Shown piece by piece: positions 10,265 to 23,269 of a stretch of 64,000 nt of DNA. A model generated the notes under the pieces. The model saw nothing but the letters and a program-made list of their open reading frames with translations. It made no database searches and was not told the DNA's origin. A program made the position numbers and the translations under genes. Position 1 is the first letter of the stretch, and the number at the start of each line of letters is the position of its first letter. Origin of the DNA: Davidsoniella eucalypti (lineage: Eukaryota > Ascomycota > Sordariomycetes > Microascales > Ceratocystidaceae); contig RMBW01000058.1 in NCBI GenBank assembly GCA_004009845.1, forward strand, positions 62,001-126,000. The letters run 5' to 3'.

Positions 10265-11177
10265 ATGACCTCAGAGCAGACATCAGCTGATGTTATTGAA
10301 TGGGACATCATCAGCCTTCTCCGAACACCAGCTTCGCTTGATCGTGAAAATGCCATCATTGTTTTGAACCAGCCACTCACTCACACTCCAGTTCTTCAGT
10401 CTATATTTGAATCTTGTAGGTTTACTTCCCGAAAAGATTCTTGTGTTTCAACTACTTACCTAAGATACGACAGCTAAACTGCGAGTTGCTGCGGATGGCG
10501 GCGGTAACAGGCTACTAGATGTAGCAAACAAAACCAGAAAGGACGGCATCTCGTCCTACGTAAGTTCCCTCACATGTAACTAAAACCGTGGCCCATGTTG
10601 ACTGACTCTTGTACAGGACCAAATCGAGTATATCATTGGCGATCTCGACTCCATCACCGAGGAAGCCATAGAACACTACACCACACATTCAAAAACGCCT
10701 GCTCAGGTTGTAAAAAAGCCAAGCCAGTATGCTACTGACCTAGGCAAATGCATTGAGCATATTCGCAGTCTAGATTTCGACCAACCACGCAATATCGTCG
10801 CTTTTGGTGGTGTAGGCGGCCGTCTAGACCAAGGGATCTCTCAGCTACACCATCTCTATCTTTACCACTCTCTCGAGTCACGCATATTCCTACTCGACGA
10901 GAACAACCTCACCTTCGTTTTAGCCAAAGGCCGCAAGCACAGAATTCGCGTCCGCGACGGCGACCAAGATATGTTCGACAAATATGTTGGCATGATGCCG
11001 ATGAATGGCAAATCGTATCTCACATGCCGAGGCTTCGAATGGGACGTTGCACAGTGGGAAACTTCGTTCGGTGGCCAGATGAGTACTAGCAATCACGTTT
11101 TGCCAGAAAGCAACTATGTGGAAATAGAGTGTGATATGCACATACTATTTACGATTGCACTCAAGGGATCCAACTAA
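10265..11177 (+). CDS. THI80: Thiamine pyrophosphokinase
   Basis: Exons are 10265-10415, 10474-10559 and 10617-11177, giving 265 residues. The first donor is GTAGGT and the second GTAAGT; both acceptors are CAG. The enzyme transfers pyrophosphate from ATP to thiamine to make the cofactor TPP. Diagnostic motifs are visible in order: AADGGGNRLLD, then YIIGDLDSI (the acidic metal and ATP site), then QYATDLGKCIEHI, then AFGGVGGRLDQ. The C-terminal beta-rich thiamine-binding domain follows, ending in a strand-like VEIECDMHILFTIAL. Length and motif order fit fungal THI80. The first intron lies just before AADGG, so its choice is supported by restoring that motif in frame. It converges with BOS1. 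Confidence 0.94.
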
Positions 11178-11466
11178 GTCATAACCTTGTGTGAGTTGAC
11201 ATAACATTTTGTGATATATATCGCATTAATCATATCAAGGATACTATAGACATAGAACAAGATAATTGAATCCAAAAGGCCCAAATTGCCATGACCTCCC
11301 ATGACATACATACACACTAGGGTGGCAGAACAAGTCCAGCCTTGTAGTGAATAAAAAGAAAATTGAAACCCGAACGCCGCGCCGAATGAGACCCAACAAA
11401 GCAAAGCTCCATTGAAAAGCAAGCTAGGAATCAGTAAGAGAATAGGAAAAGAAGCAAATGAAGGTA

Positions 11467-12366
11467 CTACCGCAAGAAATGCAGCACTAGCCAACAGAAG
11501 CCGAAGAAGATAATGACACCAGCCCAGAAAATCCATTTATCTTCACGAGCTCTACGCTCGATGGTGCGAATGGTATCGCCCGAAACACCCAGTGTATTCG
11601 CTACAGAGTACAGCTTCTTCTGGGTATTCTTCATCATCTCACGTTGCGAATTCAAGTCTGTCAACACCGCTTGACCACGCGCAATATAATCGTCTAGCGC
11701 CGTATTCGTACTCTGGAAAAAGCCTTGTTCATGCAAAGCGTGGTTTTCACGCACTGCGTCACCGCTACCGAACGAGTAGCCACCCAGTGGAGAAGATGCG
11801 TTAACAGATGAGTTTCGCGCATGCATATGACCGCCTCCCGGTGCACCAAAGGCGCCCGCGCCCGGTGCTACACTAGCACCTACACTAGCATAAGGGTTTT
11901 CGGGTGTTGTGCTAGTAGCATATGGTCTCCGGCCCATGAGATCGGCTCGATTAGCCTGGTGTGCAGCTTCCTCGCGTTGTTTCTTGACAACGTCGACGCG
12001 ACTACGGAAGTCTGTGAGTTCCTCGCGGAATCGCTTAGCACGCTCAATGGCTTCTTGTTGTTTCTTGGGAACGAGCTCTTGCCGTGCCATGGCCTGGTAG
12101 TCTTCAATGGCTTTGGTAAAAGAGGCGAGGGAGGCCGAGACATTGCCGATGTCGCTGGGCGTGATTGGCACGCCGGTGCCCAAGCTCTCGTTGATGCGGT
12201 CGAGATCAGCGCGGATGGCGCGGCTTTGGCGCAAAGCCGTATTGTACAGGACGTTCTACGGGATATGTTAGTCATGCAAGCTACTCCGATGAGATCAAGG
12301 GGACTAGCTCGCTTGAGCTTTATGGAGTGTGTGTGGTAGATCCTCTGGGCAGGCTTAACATACCAT
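11467..12366 (-). CDS. BOS1: ER-Golgi v-/Q-SNARE Bos1 (membrin)
   Basis: Exon 1 is only the ATG (12366-12364). The intron (12363-12256) begins GTATGT, has TGACTAAC and ends GTAG. Exon 2 is 12255-11467. The product is 263 residues beginning MNVLYNTALRQSRAIRADLD, which is the typical Bos1/membrin start. Residues of about 1-100 form the N-terminal helices. A Gly/Ala/Ser-rich linker follows, then the SNARE motif (about 175-237). A C-terminal anchor (WIFWAGVIIFFGFCWLVLHFL) ends the protein. Bos1 acts on ER-derived transport vesicles with Sed5, Bet1 and Sec22. The intron placement directly after ATG is supported by the in-frame family start; no other ATG gives this N-terminus. Confidence 0.93.
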
Positions 12367-13596
12367 GATATATTTTCGTCAGTCGAAGCAAAATCTCAGG
12401 GTGCTCTAGAATGCGGTGGCGATGGAAGCATTAGGGAAATCGAAATGCAGGCCAATAGTTCTTTGTGCAGCATCGTCATCGCTAGAAGAATGCTGGCTGA
12501 GCTGAGGCCGCAGTCTAATCATACCCTGTCAATTAATGGCTGGCAACCTGGCATTTGGCGGCAGAATAACGGCTCACCGCCTTGGTGGTAGGTGGTAGAG
12601 CATGACAACCCTTATTGCACTTTATACAGGGTTACCGTAGTGTCAACAATAGAGCGATGATAAAAAAAGCTTGGCACGGCATGGCACACCAGACGACAAG
12701 TGTAAGTCGATATCTTGACTAGGCCAAGGAACTTGACAGTCGATCTACCCAACTAGAATAGAAAACTAAAGGCGCCATCGCGTCTTGGCAGTCAGTCAAC
12801 AAGACAGGCCCAAAGAGGATATTTACGATCAAAACGGCTGACATGCCGAATAAACGGCATATTGAAGGATCGGCGCCGAATTCGGCAAACTATGCACCGG
12901 GATGACGGACGGAACAATAGTGTTTACCACACCCGCTAGAGCCAATGAAGAGACGAGAGGGACAAGATAATTGATAGTTGGGAGACCTCAGTACAGACAT
13001 AACGTGGTTACCGCGTGTAATTCTCACAAGTGCCATCCTTGGGACTGCATAAAAGTTGCAGATGGATGGATGATGTTTTTATATGCGGTCAGGCCTTTGT
13101 TAAGTCCGTGAAAATATATGTAGTGTATGGCCATCAACCCGTAGAACCCGGCCACTTCAGACGCTAGGGTCCCTATTTCAGATTAGCCTCAGACGTGCCG
13201 AGAAGGACTTTGTTCACCGAGTTCTTCTACAAAGTTCTTCTCGGCTTCGTTCCGGCAAACTCGGGAAACATCTGTTTACGTCTACTATAAGAACACTATA
13301 AGAACTAGAGTACGGCCCATGGATCATACAGAGATACAACCAACAATAAGTTGCCTCTCCGCACTGGGTTATTGCTGCATATGGAATGCCAAACAAAGCC
13401 ATATACCGTTGCTGTTTCATTTCTCTACATCATTTTTAATAAGTCCATCACAACACTTCGCCTTTTTTCCACGATTTCACCACAAACCCGTTACATTATT
13501 TAACCATCATTATTTAACTAAATCCTTAGTATCATTCTATCCTAATATCATCTCCATTGCTATCACCACCATCAGCTCCAACATTCCCTCGCCACG
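12367..13596. other. Divergent intergenic region, no gene seen
   Basis: It holds the promoters of BOS1 (leftward) and of the DHA1 exporter (rightward). The segment at 13200-13250 contains a near-direct repeat of GAGTTCTTCTACAAAGTTC and AGTTCTTCTCGGC. A pyrimidine-rich leader precedes the exporter's ATG. No supported gene. Confidence 0.55.
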
Positions 13597-15207
13597 ATGT
13601 CTTCTCAACCTCCCGAGCTATCAGGGTCCTTAGAAAAGGATGTTGGACCATCAGTAAATACCAGCGACGCAACGTCAGTCGACGCTCACAACAGTGGTGA
13701 TATCGAGAAAGGGCCAGATCTGCCGCCATCCGCACCTACTGAGGCTCCTTTCACCATCTACCTAACCTGGCAGAAACAAATGATTGTTCTTGCTGCCTCT
13801 ATAGCAGCCTTCTTCTCGCCAATGACACAGCAAATCTACTTCCCGGTCTTGCCAACGCTCGCGGACACCTTTCACGTGTCTGACTCTAAGATCAACCTCA
13901 CCATCACCAGCTACATGATCTTCCAAGGCATCGCGCCAATGTTCTTCGGCAATCTAGCCGACAGCATCGGCCGACGTCCAGTCTACATTGTTTGCTTTGT
14001 CATATACATCGCAGCCAACATCGGCCTAGCGCTTGCTCAGAACTACACATCCCTTTTAGTACTGCGTTGTGTCCAGTCAGCTGGAAGCAGCAGTACTGTA
14101 GCGCTAGCATTTGCTGTTGTTGCCGATATCATCACATCTGCCGAGCGAGGAGCTTATATTGGTTACACGTCAGTGCCTATCGTGCTTGCGCCAGCCTTAG
14201 GACCAGTTATAGGTGGAATCCTCGCGCAATATCGGGGCTGGCGGTCAATTTTCTGGTATTTGGTCGGTATGGCGGCCGCTGTTGCCGTTGCCATGTTCTT
14301 TTGGTTCCCAGAGACAAGTCGTCAGATAGTTGGTGATGGCTCCAAGACCGTTCCAAACCTCAACCGTACCGGCTGGTCGTTCATCAAGGAGTGGCTAGGC
14401 AAGCCAAAAGGTTGTCAGGACGGTGCCACCCAAGAGCCACGGCCTAAATCTAAGCTAGTCATGCCAAACCCCTTACCATCCCTCATGATATTGCTTGAGA
14501 AAGAGTTAGGGCTGCTCTTACTCAACAGTGCCATTGTCTTTTGCGGGCTATATACCGTCTCAACTGCCTTGCCATCACAGTTTCGCAAGATTTATGGCCT
14601 TAATGATATTGAAATCGGCCTCATGTTCTTGCCGTTGGCTGTCGGCTCAGTTATCGCCGCTACTATTGTCGGTCCACTCATGAACTGGAACTTCCGTCGA
14701 TACTGCAAAAAATGCAACATCGAATACGACCGCACGCGGCAACTCGACATGACCGACTTCCCTATCGAACGCGTACGTCTAGAAGTCGGTCTACCCATGT
14801 TAGCCCTAGCATCCGGTGCTATCATCGCATGGGGCTGGGCCGTCCATCAAAAAGCCAATTTGGCCGTCCCATGCATTCTGATGTTCGTTTTAGGTGTTGG
14901 TATTATCGGCTACAACAATACATCGAACTCCCTCATCGTCGACGTAAATCGTAAGCGCGCTGGAACTGCCTCGGCATCGAACAATCTTACGAGATGTTTA
15001 TTCGGTGCTGGCGCCAGTGCGGCTATCTTGCCGATGATCAACAAGATGGGCACGAATTGGGCCTTTACTTTCATTGGGCTGCTTTATGTGGTGGCGTCGC
15101 CGATGCTTTTTGCTGTGATGAAGTATGGCATGAAGTGGCGCCGGGAGGAAATGGAGAAAAAGAACGCTGCTCTTGCTGCTATTGTCGCTACAGAGACAGT
15201 ATCGTGA
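13597..15207 (+). CDS. MFS drug:proton antiporter, DHA1 family (Qdr/Aqr1-like)
   Basis: A 536-residue single-exon protein. About 60 N-terminal residues are hydrophilic, and then about 12 membrane segments follow in two halves split by a charged loop (about 250-290). The MFS motif A between segments 2 and 3 reads GNLADSIGRRPVY. Motif C of the antiporters in segment 5 is ALGPVIGGILAQYRGWRSIFW. The second half has RKRAGTASASNNLTRCLFGAG, a conserved feature of the Qdr/Aqr1/Dtr1 group. Members export drugs, amino acids or weak acids from the plasma membrane; the substrate cannot be told from sequence. It faces another exporter tail to tail across 235 bases. Confidence 0.88.
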   Translation: MSSQPPELSGSLEKDVGPSVNTSDATSVDAHNSGDIEKGPDLPPSAPTEAPFTIYLTWQKQMIVLAASIAAFFSPMTQQIYFPVLPTLADTFHVSDSKINLTITSYMIFQGIAPMFFGNLADSIGRRPVYIVCFVIYIAANIGLALAQNYTSLLVLRCVQSAGSSSTVALAFAVVADIITSAERGAYIGYTSVPIVLAPALGPVIGGILAQYRGWRSIFWYLVGMAAAVAVAMFFWFPETSRQIVGDGSKTVPNLNRTGWSFIKEWLGKPKGCQDGATQEPRPKSKLVMPNPLPSLMILLEKELGLLLLNSAIVFCGLYTVSTALPSQFRKIYGLNDIEIGLMFLPLAVGSVIAATIVGPLMNWNFRRYCKKCNIEYDRTRQLDMTDFPIERVRLEVGLPMLALASGAIIAWGWAVHQKANLAVPCILMFVLGVGIIGYNNTSNSLIVDVNRKRAGTASASNNLTRCLFGAGASAAILPMINKMGTNWAFTFIGLLYVVASPMLFAVMKYGMKWRREEMEKKNAALAAIVATETVS

Positions 15208-15442
15208 ACACGACGCAAACGTATATACATCCACTGTCAAGGTGATCCTAGAGCTCTAGAAATATAGTTAGAAGAAAGAACGTATTTTTTTCACATATAG
15301 CAAAAGTAGTTGTTGTGTATTTAAGATTAAGAGTACGTTCGTCGAATGAACGCACTAGAGATTAAAGTATTATGTTCGGTTGCTAGTACCAAGAGCCAGA
15401 AGGACTAGTAAGTAGTATATCTATATATCTCATCAAGAATAC

Positions 15443-17896
15443 CTAGGCTTTTTGCTCCTTAGAATATGTTGCTGTTAAGTTTTGGGGTTCTTCTGTTTGT
15501 GATACCTGGCTTGTATGCACCTGATTTAATAGCTTACCAACCTCGGATAATGTCGCGGCGCCATTGACAGAGTCTCCTTCATCATTCAGAGCAGGAGTTA
15601 CTGCCACGATTGATGTAGACGCTGTAGTGGTCGTGATATTAGTAGCAGCATTTTCACCAGGTGTAACGCCAGCGATGGTCCCCGAAGTCTGCTGACCTTG
15701 CTTTTCAAGATCACTACGATTCTTTTCGTCCAACCTTGCCTGTTCTGGCTTCTTGACACTGGCCCACTCCACGAACGCAGCACCGAGGATTGATATGCAT
15801 GACGCTGCTAGGCCGACCTGGAACACCTTCCGTAGCGATTCGTTGTAAACAGAGAGTATCATGTCTTTGTCTATTCCCGGTAGTTGTGTCAACGCCGTAG
15901 CACCAATGTTCTTGATAATTTCTGGATCGACCTGTGGTAATCCCTTGATCAGTTCCTCGATGAGTACATTTTCAGCAACTGTGATGAATACGGCACCGCC
16001 CAACAGCTGACCAAACATCATGAGCGATGTGCCCACGGGCACATCGGTGTCTGTTAAGACTGTCTGTGCCGCGATATTAGGCACCTGGAAAGTAGCACCC
16101 AAGCCCAAGCCATATAAGAACTCAAACCCAATCCAGCGTGACTGGGGAGTGTGGACTTGCAGAGTAGTCAAGAGACCGCCACCGATACACATCAAGACAA
16201 TACCTCCAAGCATCACAGGAGTATAGTATCCTATCTTGGAGATCAGGGCACCGGTGGAGCCAGTTGCGAATACCATGGCAAGAACCAGAGGAATCAATCG
16301 AATGCCAGATTGCACAGCAGAGAGTCCCTTGATGGCCTGGAACCAGATAGGAAGATAGTAAACTGCATATTGTTAGACAGAATCTTATAGAGACTCACGA
16401 CAAGACATTGAAAACTTACTGTATACCATCATGCTCGATCCCACAAAGAATACGGTAAAGTAACCAGCATATATCGTCCGGTTCTTGAATATCCTCGGAG
16501 GAACTGTCGCAGTTCGCGGGAAAAGAATCTGAATAGTCACAAAAGCAACGACCAAAACTCCAGCCACAACTAGGAGTGCAATGATTGTTCCCGATTTCCA
16601 CTGTGACCATGTTAGTCCCACTTTTCATCTTCTTGCTCTGTCCCATCATGCAATATGGTACTTAGTTGTGAATACAGAACAGTAGTACTTACTTTGTAGT
16701 TAATGCCGCCCCATTGCAACGCTAATAATAAGCATACGACACCCGGCATGAACGCCAGGCTTCCTGGGAAGTCTAACTGCTTAGCCTTTTCCTTGGAACT
16801 AGTCACCTTCAGATCCCTCTTGATATTAAGTGCAAGCATGAGAATCAGCATTGTTACGCCTCCGAGTGGCAGGTTTATATAAAAGCACCAACGCCATGTC
16901 ACTTTAGATGTGAAGGCGCCGCCAACTAGCGGGCCAACAACAGAAGCAATACCGAATATAGCCCCGAAAAGGCCTTGGTAGGCCGGGCGCTTGTGAAGAG
17001 GCACGGAATACACTAACACCACAGTCTAGTGGATACAGTATCGAGTTAGCTAGCTTTCCATATATTGGGCCTTTTGTATATATCAGAACTTTGGGGAAAA
17101 ATGCTTACACATCCTGAAAAGATTCCGGCACCGCCTAAACCTGAGATAGCACGGCCGGCAATGAAAACGTCGGAGGTAGGCGCAGCACCGCAGATAGCAG
17201 AACCTACCTCGAACAGAAATATACTAACAAGCAATACAATCTTAATGCTATAGAAGGAGTATAGCTTGCCGAAGATCAACTGGAATGCGCACGTGGCAAA
17301 CAAGAAGGCGCTGCCATACCAGCTGATATCAGTTACGGAGTGGAAATCATCGGTGATACGAGGAACAGCTGTGGCGATTATTAGGCGGTCCTAAAACACA
17401 GGTCCCTAGAGTTAGCCATAGTCCGTGTTCTTGACTCTTGGTTTGTACACAAATCCTTCGTTTCCTTTTCGCCGTATAAAAGTACATCGTGCTTCTTGAG
17501 GAGATTCAGAGGGCCACGTACCAGTGCAACAAGAAACATGCTGGTTCCCAACGACATCATTATGAGGACCAACTTAATTCCGTGTGGATAATCTCCCGCC
17601 AATGGTAGGGTCTGGCTACTTGACGCAGGAATCGAGATGTCTGCGGCGGTCGCAGTGGCATCTGCAGGAACAGACACGGCATTTCTTGGCGAAATGAAGG
17701 CCTCGGAGACTTGCTCGTCCTTTAGTCCATTTCTGTGTGGCGCACTTGATTCACTGCGGCGTATCGCTGGTCGGTTTATTTCTGTATCTTTTGTTGTTGT
17801 TGCTGTCGTCGTTGCCGCTGCTGGAGCTGCGCCAACAGGCAAAGTACTTTCGGTGGCTGGCGAGTCATCATTATTGGTTGGTGAGATCCTGTCCAT
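15443..17896 (-). CDS. MFS drug:proton antiporter, DHA2 family (14 membrane segments)
   Basis: Five exons: 17896-17522, 17390-17109, 17025-16693, 16600-16420 and 16362-15443, giving 696 residues. Donors are GTACGT, GTAAGC, GTAAGT, GTAAGT. Frames join to read SLGTSMFLVALDRLIIATA at the first junction and MMVYIYYLPIWFQAIKG at the last, both typical of the family. The first 95 residues are Ala/Thr-rich and disordered. Then about 14 segments follow, with the DHA2 signature LDRLIIATAVPRI, then ITDISWYGSAF-like sequence, motif FGAIFGIASVVGPLVGGAFT and TWRWCFYINLPLG. The C-terminal 100 residues are hydrophilic. Homologues export toxins, mycotoxins and drugs. The first intron (17521-17391) is the longest, 131 bases. 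Confidence 0.9.
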
Positions 17897-20800
17897 AATA
17901 TAAGAGTCAAAACAAACGGAAGGATATTCAGTAACGAACAGTTAACAACAAACACCTTGGGCTTGGCGGTTGCAAAAAGAGAAGGAGGAGTCAGTTAGGA
18001 AATATGGCCATATAAAAAAGTAGGAAGTAAGTAAAGAAAAGCAAGCACATAACAAAGAAAGAAAGAGGCCCTCTCTAGGGCGGTTTTGATCATGTTCCTT
18101 CCCAGATTGCGCTGGACACAAAAGGGAAGCCAAAGACAACACTGCACTTTGTTGTCCATAGATTGCATCACTGTGTTGTCTCTCTGGTTTTTTTCCTTCC
18201 GGTAGTATTTTTTTTTCTATAGCCCTGCCTGCCTGCGTACTTTCATGCAGGCCTTCCATCTTCCATTCCTTTTTGCCCAGTAAAGCAAGACTATCTCGTC
18301 TTCTAGCACTCTTCCCTCATCGGAGATTCTGGACCGCACCTCCGGACCCTGCCTTGCATATATGTCAGCTTCTTTTTCTGTATCTGTATATGTAACTACA
18401 TGTAGTTGTATTCAGGTGCTTGACCAATATTCGTCTACATGGGCTGTTTTCGTCTATGCTATAGAGTCGGGCGTGGTAGCTTTTACATCGTATATGTTAT
18501 GAGAAAATACGATATACAGAGAAAAACTGCGATCAACCTTATCATTTCTCAAAATGTTTTCTGACATGCATTCGGCACAATACTACCTACATACATCAAT
18601 AATATAGCAGTTGTCCCTAGAAAACTAATATGCTATGAGAAGGATAAACAACATACCTGATCTACTACGTATATGACCGCTTTTGTCGATCTTTCTTTTT
18701 TTCCGATCCAGCTGCATCCTATCGTACATAGGGTGAATTATATAGAGCTAGTGCCCTAACAACCGAACATTATACAAATGTTCATAACACTGATTTATCC
18801 TAGACTGCCATAAACAATCTCAAATATGCCGTGTCTAGCCTTCTCTTGCCTTCTTCTACGATGGCCAAATATGACCAGAAGATTAAAATTAATTTATAAA
18901 GATTCGCGGGGCCTTCAGTTGTCGGCGATTAACGCCCTTTTTTCTCCGGCTTACATCCAAGTCCTGTTTCTGAATACACATAAGATTTTAACCCAGCGAG
19001 TTGCACACGACTATAGCCCACAAGATACAGTTAGTTATCTTATATGTATATATATATTGTAGTCTCTCTCGGAAGTCCTGTGGTACTTTCCGATCTTTCA
19101 AATTTCCGTTATGTCTCTCACCTGAATTAATTGCTACACCTACATTATATGAACGTATGAAGACTTAAGAGTTACCTGTACATATGGTGAGGAATTAGTA
19201 CGGTAATTCGAATAACAAATATTTTATATCAGGGTCTTTGAATCATTAAGTTGGCCGCCATATTTTTGTACACAAAACCCTATCCATTCATTTGAGTAGT
19301 GTTGATAGTGTTAGGGTTATTATAAAGGATTTTAAATATCAACTTGTATGGAGTACAACCATAATTGGATATCACATATCATATCACTTGTGAAAAGATC
19401 AAAGAAATCGCGAATCAAACTCAAGACTTCCGACGATATTATTCTTGTCTATCTAGATAAAGAAGAAAACGAAAAATGACGTCGGCGAGATGTATCATGA
19501 TAATTATAACAAAAATATATGAGGGCGTTCCCTAATAAGGCCGGGCGGACCGAACAAGAGAGAAACGAGGAGGACAACTAGAAGAACTACGATAATTGCA
19601 AACGGAGCACTATCCGGAGCATGCGTCTGATTTCTTAGGAACGGCCGGTCGGGACAACTCTGGAATTGATGATGTAATGGGGTAAAAATGTACAAGTAAG
19701 AATAAGAATAATCGATACAAATCATGATCGGTTAGAGACTCTACCAAGTTCCGTATGAAAGTCAGCACGGACTACCAACTCATAGAGTTCGCAGTAACCT
19801 AACCTATTAGTACAGTTATACATACATTAAGCAATAACAACACTACCACTAAAAGTCAAACAGGCTTTTTCAACCTAGTATGGTGGGTGACCTTCGAACT
19901 ATTCTGTTTTAAAAGCTTTATCACCTAGACAAGCAAGGATGGAGACACCCATGCCGGAGATTATAATAAAGGCCTGATATACATTATAGCCTTAATGTTT
20001 CTTTGTCTTCTATTGCGCTTGATCCTTTCGTTATTCATTCTAATCGGGGGGTTTGGGAATTCCGATGATCTGAGATATATGTAGCCAAAGAAACAAGTGA
20101 AAGCCTATAAATAAGACATGAAGCTTGACGCAAAGAAGACAAGTCATGATATTGGCACCGGCTTTTATTTTTCAAGTACGCGGAATGATATATGGCGCCT
20201 TTGGTTGGATCGCAAAATTGCCTTAGCTGGCCTGGCTCTCGGTTACGCGAACGCCGTTTTTGCTCGGGGCTGGGATTGCGCATTCAGGTATGATTTGGTT
20301 GGCTGGCGCGGGCGTGAACGATTATGGACATGACACATTCATTGCATCGGAAAAACCAGTGTAAGATCAACGAGACATACTCTGAGGAACGCTCCGTACA
20401 GGACGACTTGATCTATTGGTTGCAGACGCCCGTAGACTAGGTATTATCCGGGAATCAAAGCGTCAGACATCGACGTGGTAGGACGATCAGAAGATCGAGT
20501 GTGAGCAAAAAGAAAATCAAGAAGGTTAAGCCTTTTCCTTCTTGCGTGATAGGTTGGGCTTGCCTAGTTGATGGAAATCCGTGAGTGACCAAAGGGACAG
20601 GCCGCAACGGCATCAAGTCGCATTACCAATCCGACAGAGAGAAAAATGGCCCGATTATGGTATTATCAAACTAGTCACGGGTCGGACACGAGTGATATAA
20701 TTAGCTAGAGCATCACGCTGTTATCCCGAGCTGTTTATTGTCACAGCCCACAGCAACCAACTGTATAGAAATACAGATATAGGCGACTCCGTCGGCATTC

Positions 20801-22276
20801 TGCATTGGTCACCGTAGCGATAATAGTGGTGATCAGGTAAAACGCCGTGTACCAACCGACTCAAAAAAGGGGCTGTGAAGGAGACAGACGAGGGGGTTGA
20901 AGGTAAGGCGACCGACAGGACGCAAGGCAAGATCACGGCATCGAGTGGCCGGCTGGCGGCTGTTGTGATCACATCGGACTGGGCTTTTCTCACGACGCAT
21001 AGAGTTTCTATAATCAGAGTTTTTAGTAGTGATGGCTGTTTTCTTTGTGTTGTTTTTCTTTTCTTTTTATAGTCAAGCCATGTTAAGACAAGGTCTTTTT
21101 GAATAGTGCCTAGAATATTTCTCCACTGAATCTTCCGACAATAGTAGCGGAAGCTCTCAGAACCTGGACGGCTGGATACTGTTTCGTTAGATGCGAGATT
21201 GCCCCCCGTGGGAATCCCAAGTGCGAGCCCACTAATTTATACACTGTACAAAGAAGCGATACAATAATCAGCGAGACAGAGAGACACGGGATCACCAGTT
21301 TTGGACTGAAGCGAGACACAGATACGCACCCAGTGGCTAAATGACCAAAAATAGTGATGGCATGACCAAGCTGATGGTAAGTATCACATCGTGCAAGGTA
21401 CAACTAAAAAAAATGCCTGTTCAAGTCTAAGACGGTCTGCACCTCTTGTAAGCGGTGGCTCTTAGACGGCTGCAAGCCTATGACAGCGCGATGGAGCTCT
21501 GAAGGAGCAGCCCGGTAGCAGAAAAAAGAGTGAGCGAACAAAAGAGACTGACCTGGCTGGTTAGCTGACCGAATTTGACGAAAAGGGACATACTAAGCTG
21601 GAGATAAGGCGCCGGAAACCCACCAATATCACGTCCGGACTCAGATCGGAGGAGCGAAAATCACAGAGTCAATCATATTGCCGCACAAAGATAGCAAAAG
21701 CCGAGCATTACATGGTGATGAAAAGGGGCGATGATAAGATGGTAAACAATAATACACAAATCACACTCGCCATGATAACTCAAATTAATAACAATGAAAG
21801 AAAACAAGGCGCACGAGGCTGGAAAACCCGAGCTTGAGTTCAGCAGCCAAAAAGCCATTTCCAAGCCGGTAACTGCCTCACATCGCGCAAACAAAGTAAA
21901 CACAGAGAATCCACATAAAAACGGCCCAGAACCAATGGCACCACGGGCTGCGGTGTACCTACTGCCTATCCTGGAGCGGCAACCTTCCTTTCTCTTTCGC
22001 TATACAGATACATCTTGGCGAGATATTGTGCATTACGAGAAATTAATTATTAGTGCTGGCTTTTTTTGTGGTCAGGTGGCTTTTCTGTCCTTTCTCTTTG
22101 TTCATCCTACTTCTCTTCGCTTCTCCGCCTCCTTGCGTTGGCAGCTCCGGTCCTTTTTCTCACCTACTACGAGCCCATCTAGTTAAAAAAGACGCCGCGT
22201 AATTCCACTAGACTATGGGGGCACGATAATGCCTTTACGGTGGTCTGTGTGGTGATTTTGTACTTGCATGCTTTTT

Positions 22277-22325
22277 TTTTTTTTTAATTCATTAATCTTA
22301 TGGAGCTATAGAGCTATGAAGATGT
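22277..22325 (-). repeat. Dispersed repeat R1, single copy
   Basis: A T tract (about 22272-22285) followed by AATTCATTAATCTTATGG, AGCTATAGAGCTATGAAG and ATGT. The same unit occurs twice, in opposite orientation, at 56142-56274. Read on the minus strand it ends in an A tract, as a retroposon 3' end would. Confidence 0.75.
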
Positions 22326-23269
22326 GTACTTACATAGTTAGATGCTTGGTGTTGACCTTTATGATTAGGGCACATGCGTGACACTGTAGCGGAAGCGGGA
22401 TAAGATACGATTAGGCAATCTCCTTGAGGAAGAGACGCCACTTTCTGCTATTCGGCGACTTTTTAGTGAATATGGGCTTCTGGTCCGAGATGTACTACAT
22501 GTCGATCGCCTAGGAAAGTTTAGAATATGCACTGTATCGTTACTTGGAGGCCAGGCTCTTCCGATATCAGGCTACCTAAACTACATAATTCGGCTTGGTG
22601 ATCGGTTCTAGTTCCGTGTTTTTCAGAACCCTATTAGTGGCTATGATGAAGTATCGCATGACCGCGAGAAAAAGAGACGGAGATGGCGGGACACGATTGT
22701 CGTCATTGATGCCCGATGGGCGACTATAAGATCTGCAGTTTGACATACTTTGTCTCCGATAAGGCCACCCTCCGATGTCATCCCGTAGGCTGCCCTCTGC
22801 CCTTTTGGCCTGTTTCTCCGCTTCTGTCTTTGCACCGGTGGCTCTAGCCTAGTGGGTAGCGTAGTAGGGCGTGTGAATTCCGAGTTTCTTTGCAATATTG
22901 ATTTCGCCTGTGAATACAAATAACTCGGTATCTTGGCATACGTGTTATTGTTTGGGTCTGTCAGAGCATGTAGAAATATATTCACCGTGCTGGAGACACT
23001 GTCTACGTTTCGTCCTCTTGTTATGGGCAATATAGCTTGACCGTATCCTAATTTCAATTGAATTTAACTGGGCGGCATACTGTAGCGTGACCGATGGCCG
23101 GGGCCTATTTTTCTCGGGTTATGCTCTCGTCGTTATGTGGTTAACTAACGCATTGCGTCGAGTAGACAACTCCATTTCAAGTGATGTCATACCGAAATCG
23201 AAACCAGCGACGATGAGGTACGTATACGTACGTACCTTATGTATTGTACCTTTTTTTTATCATTATTCA

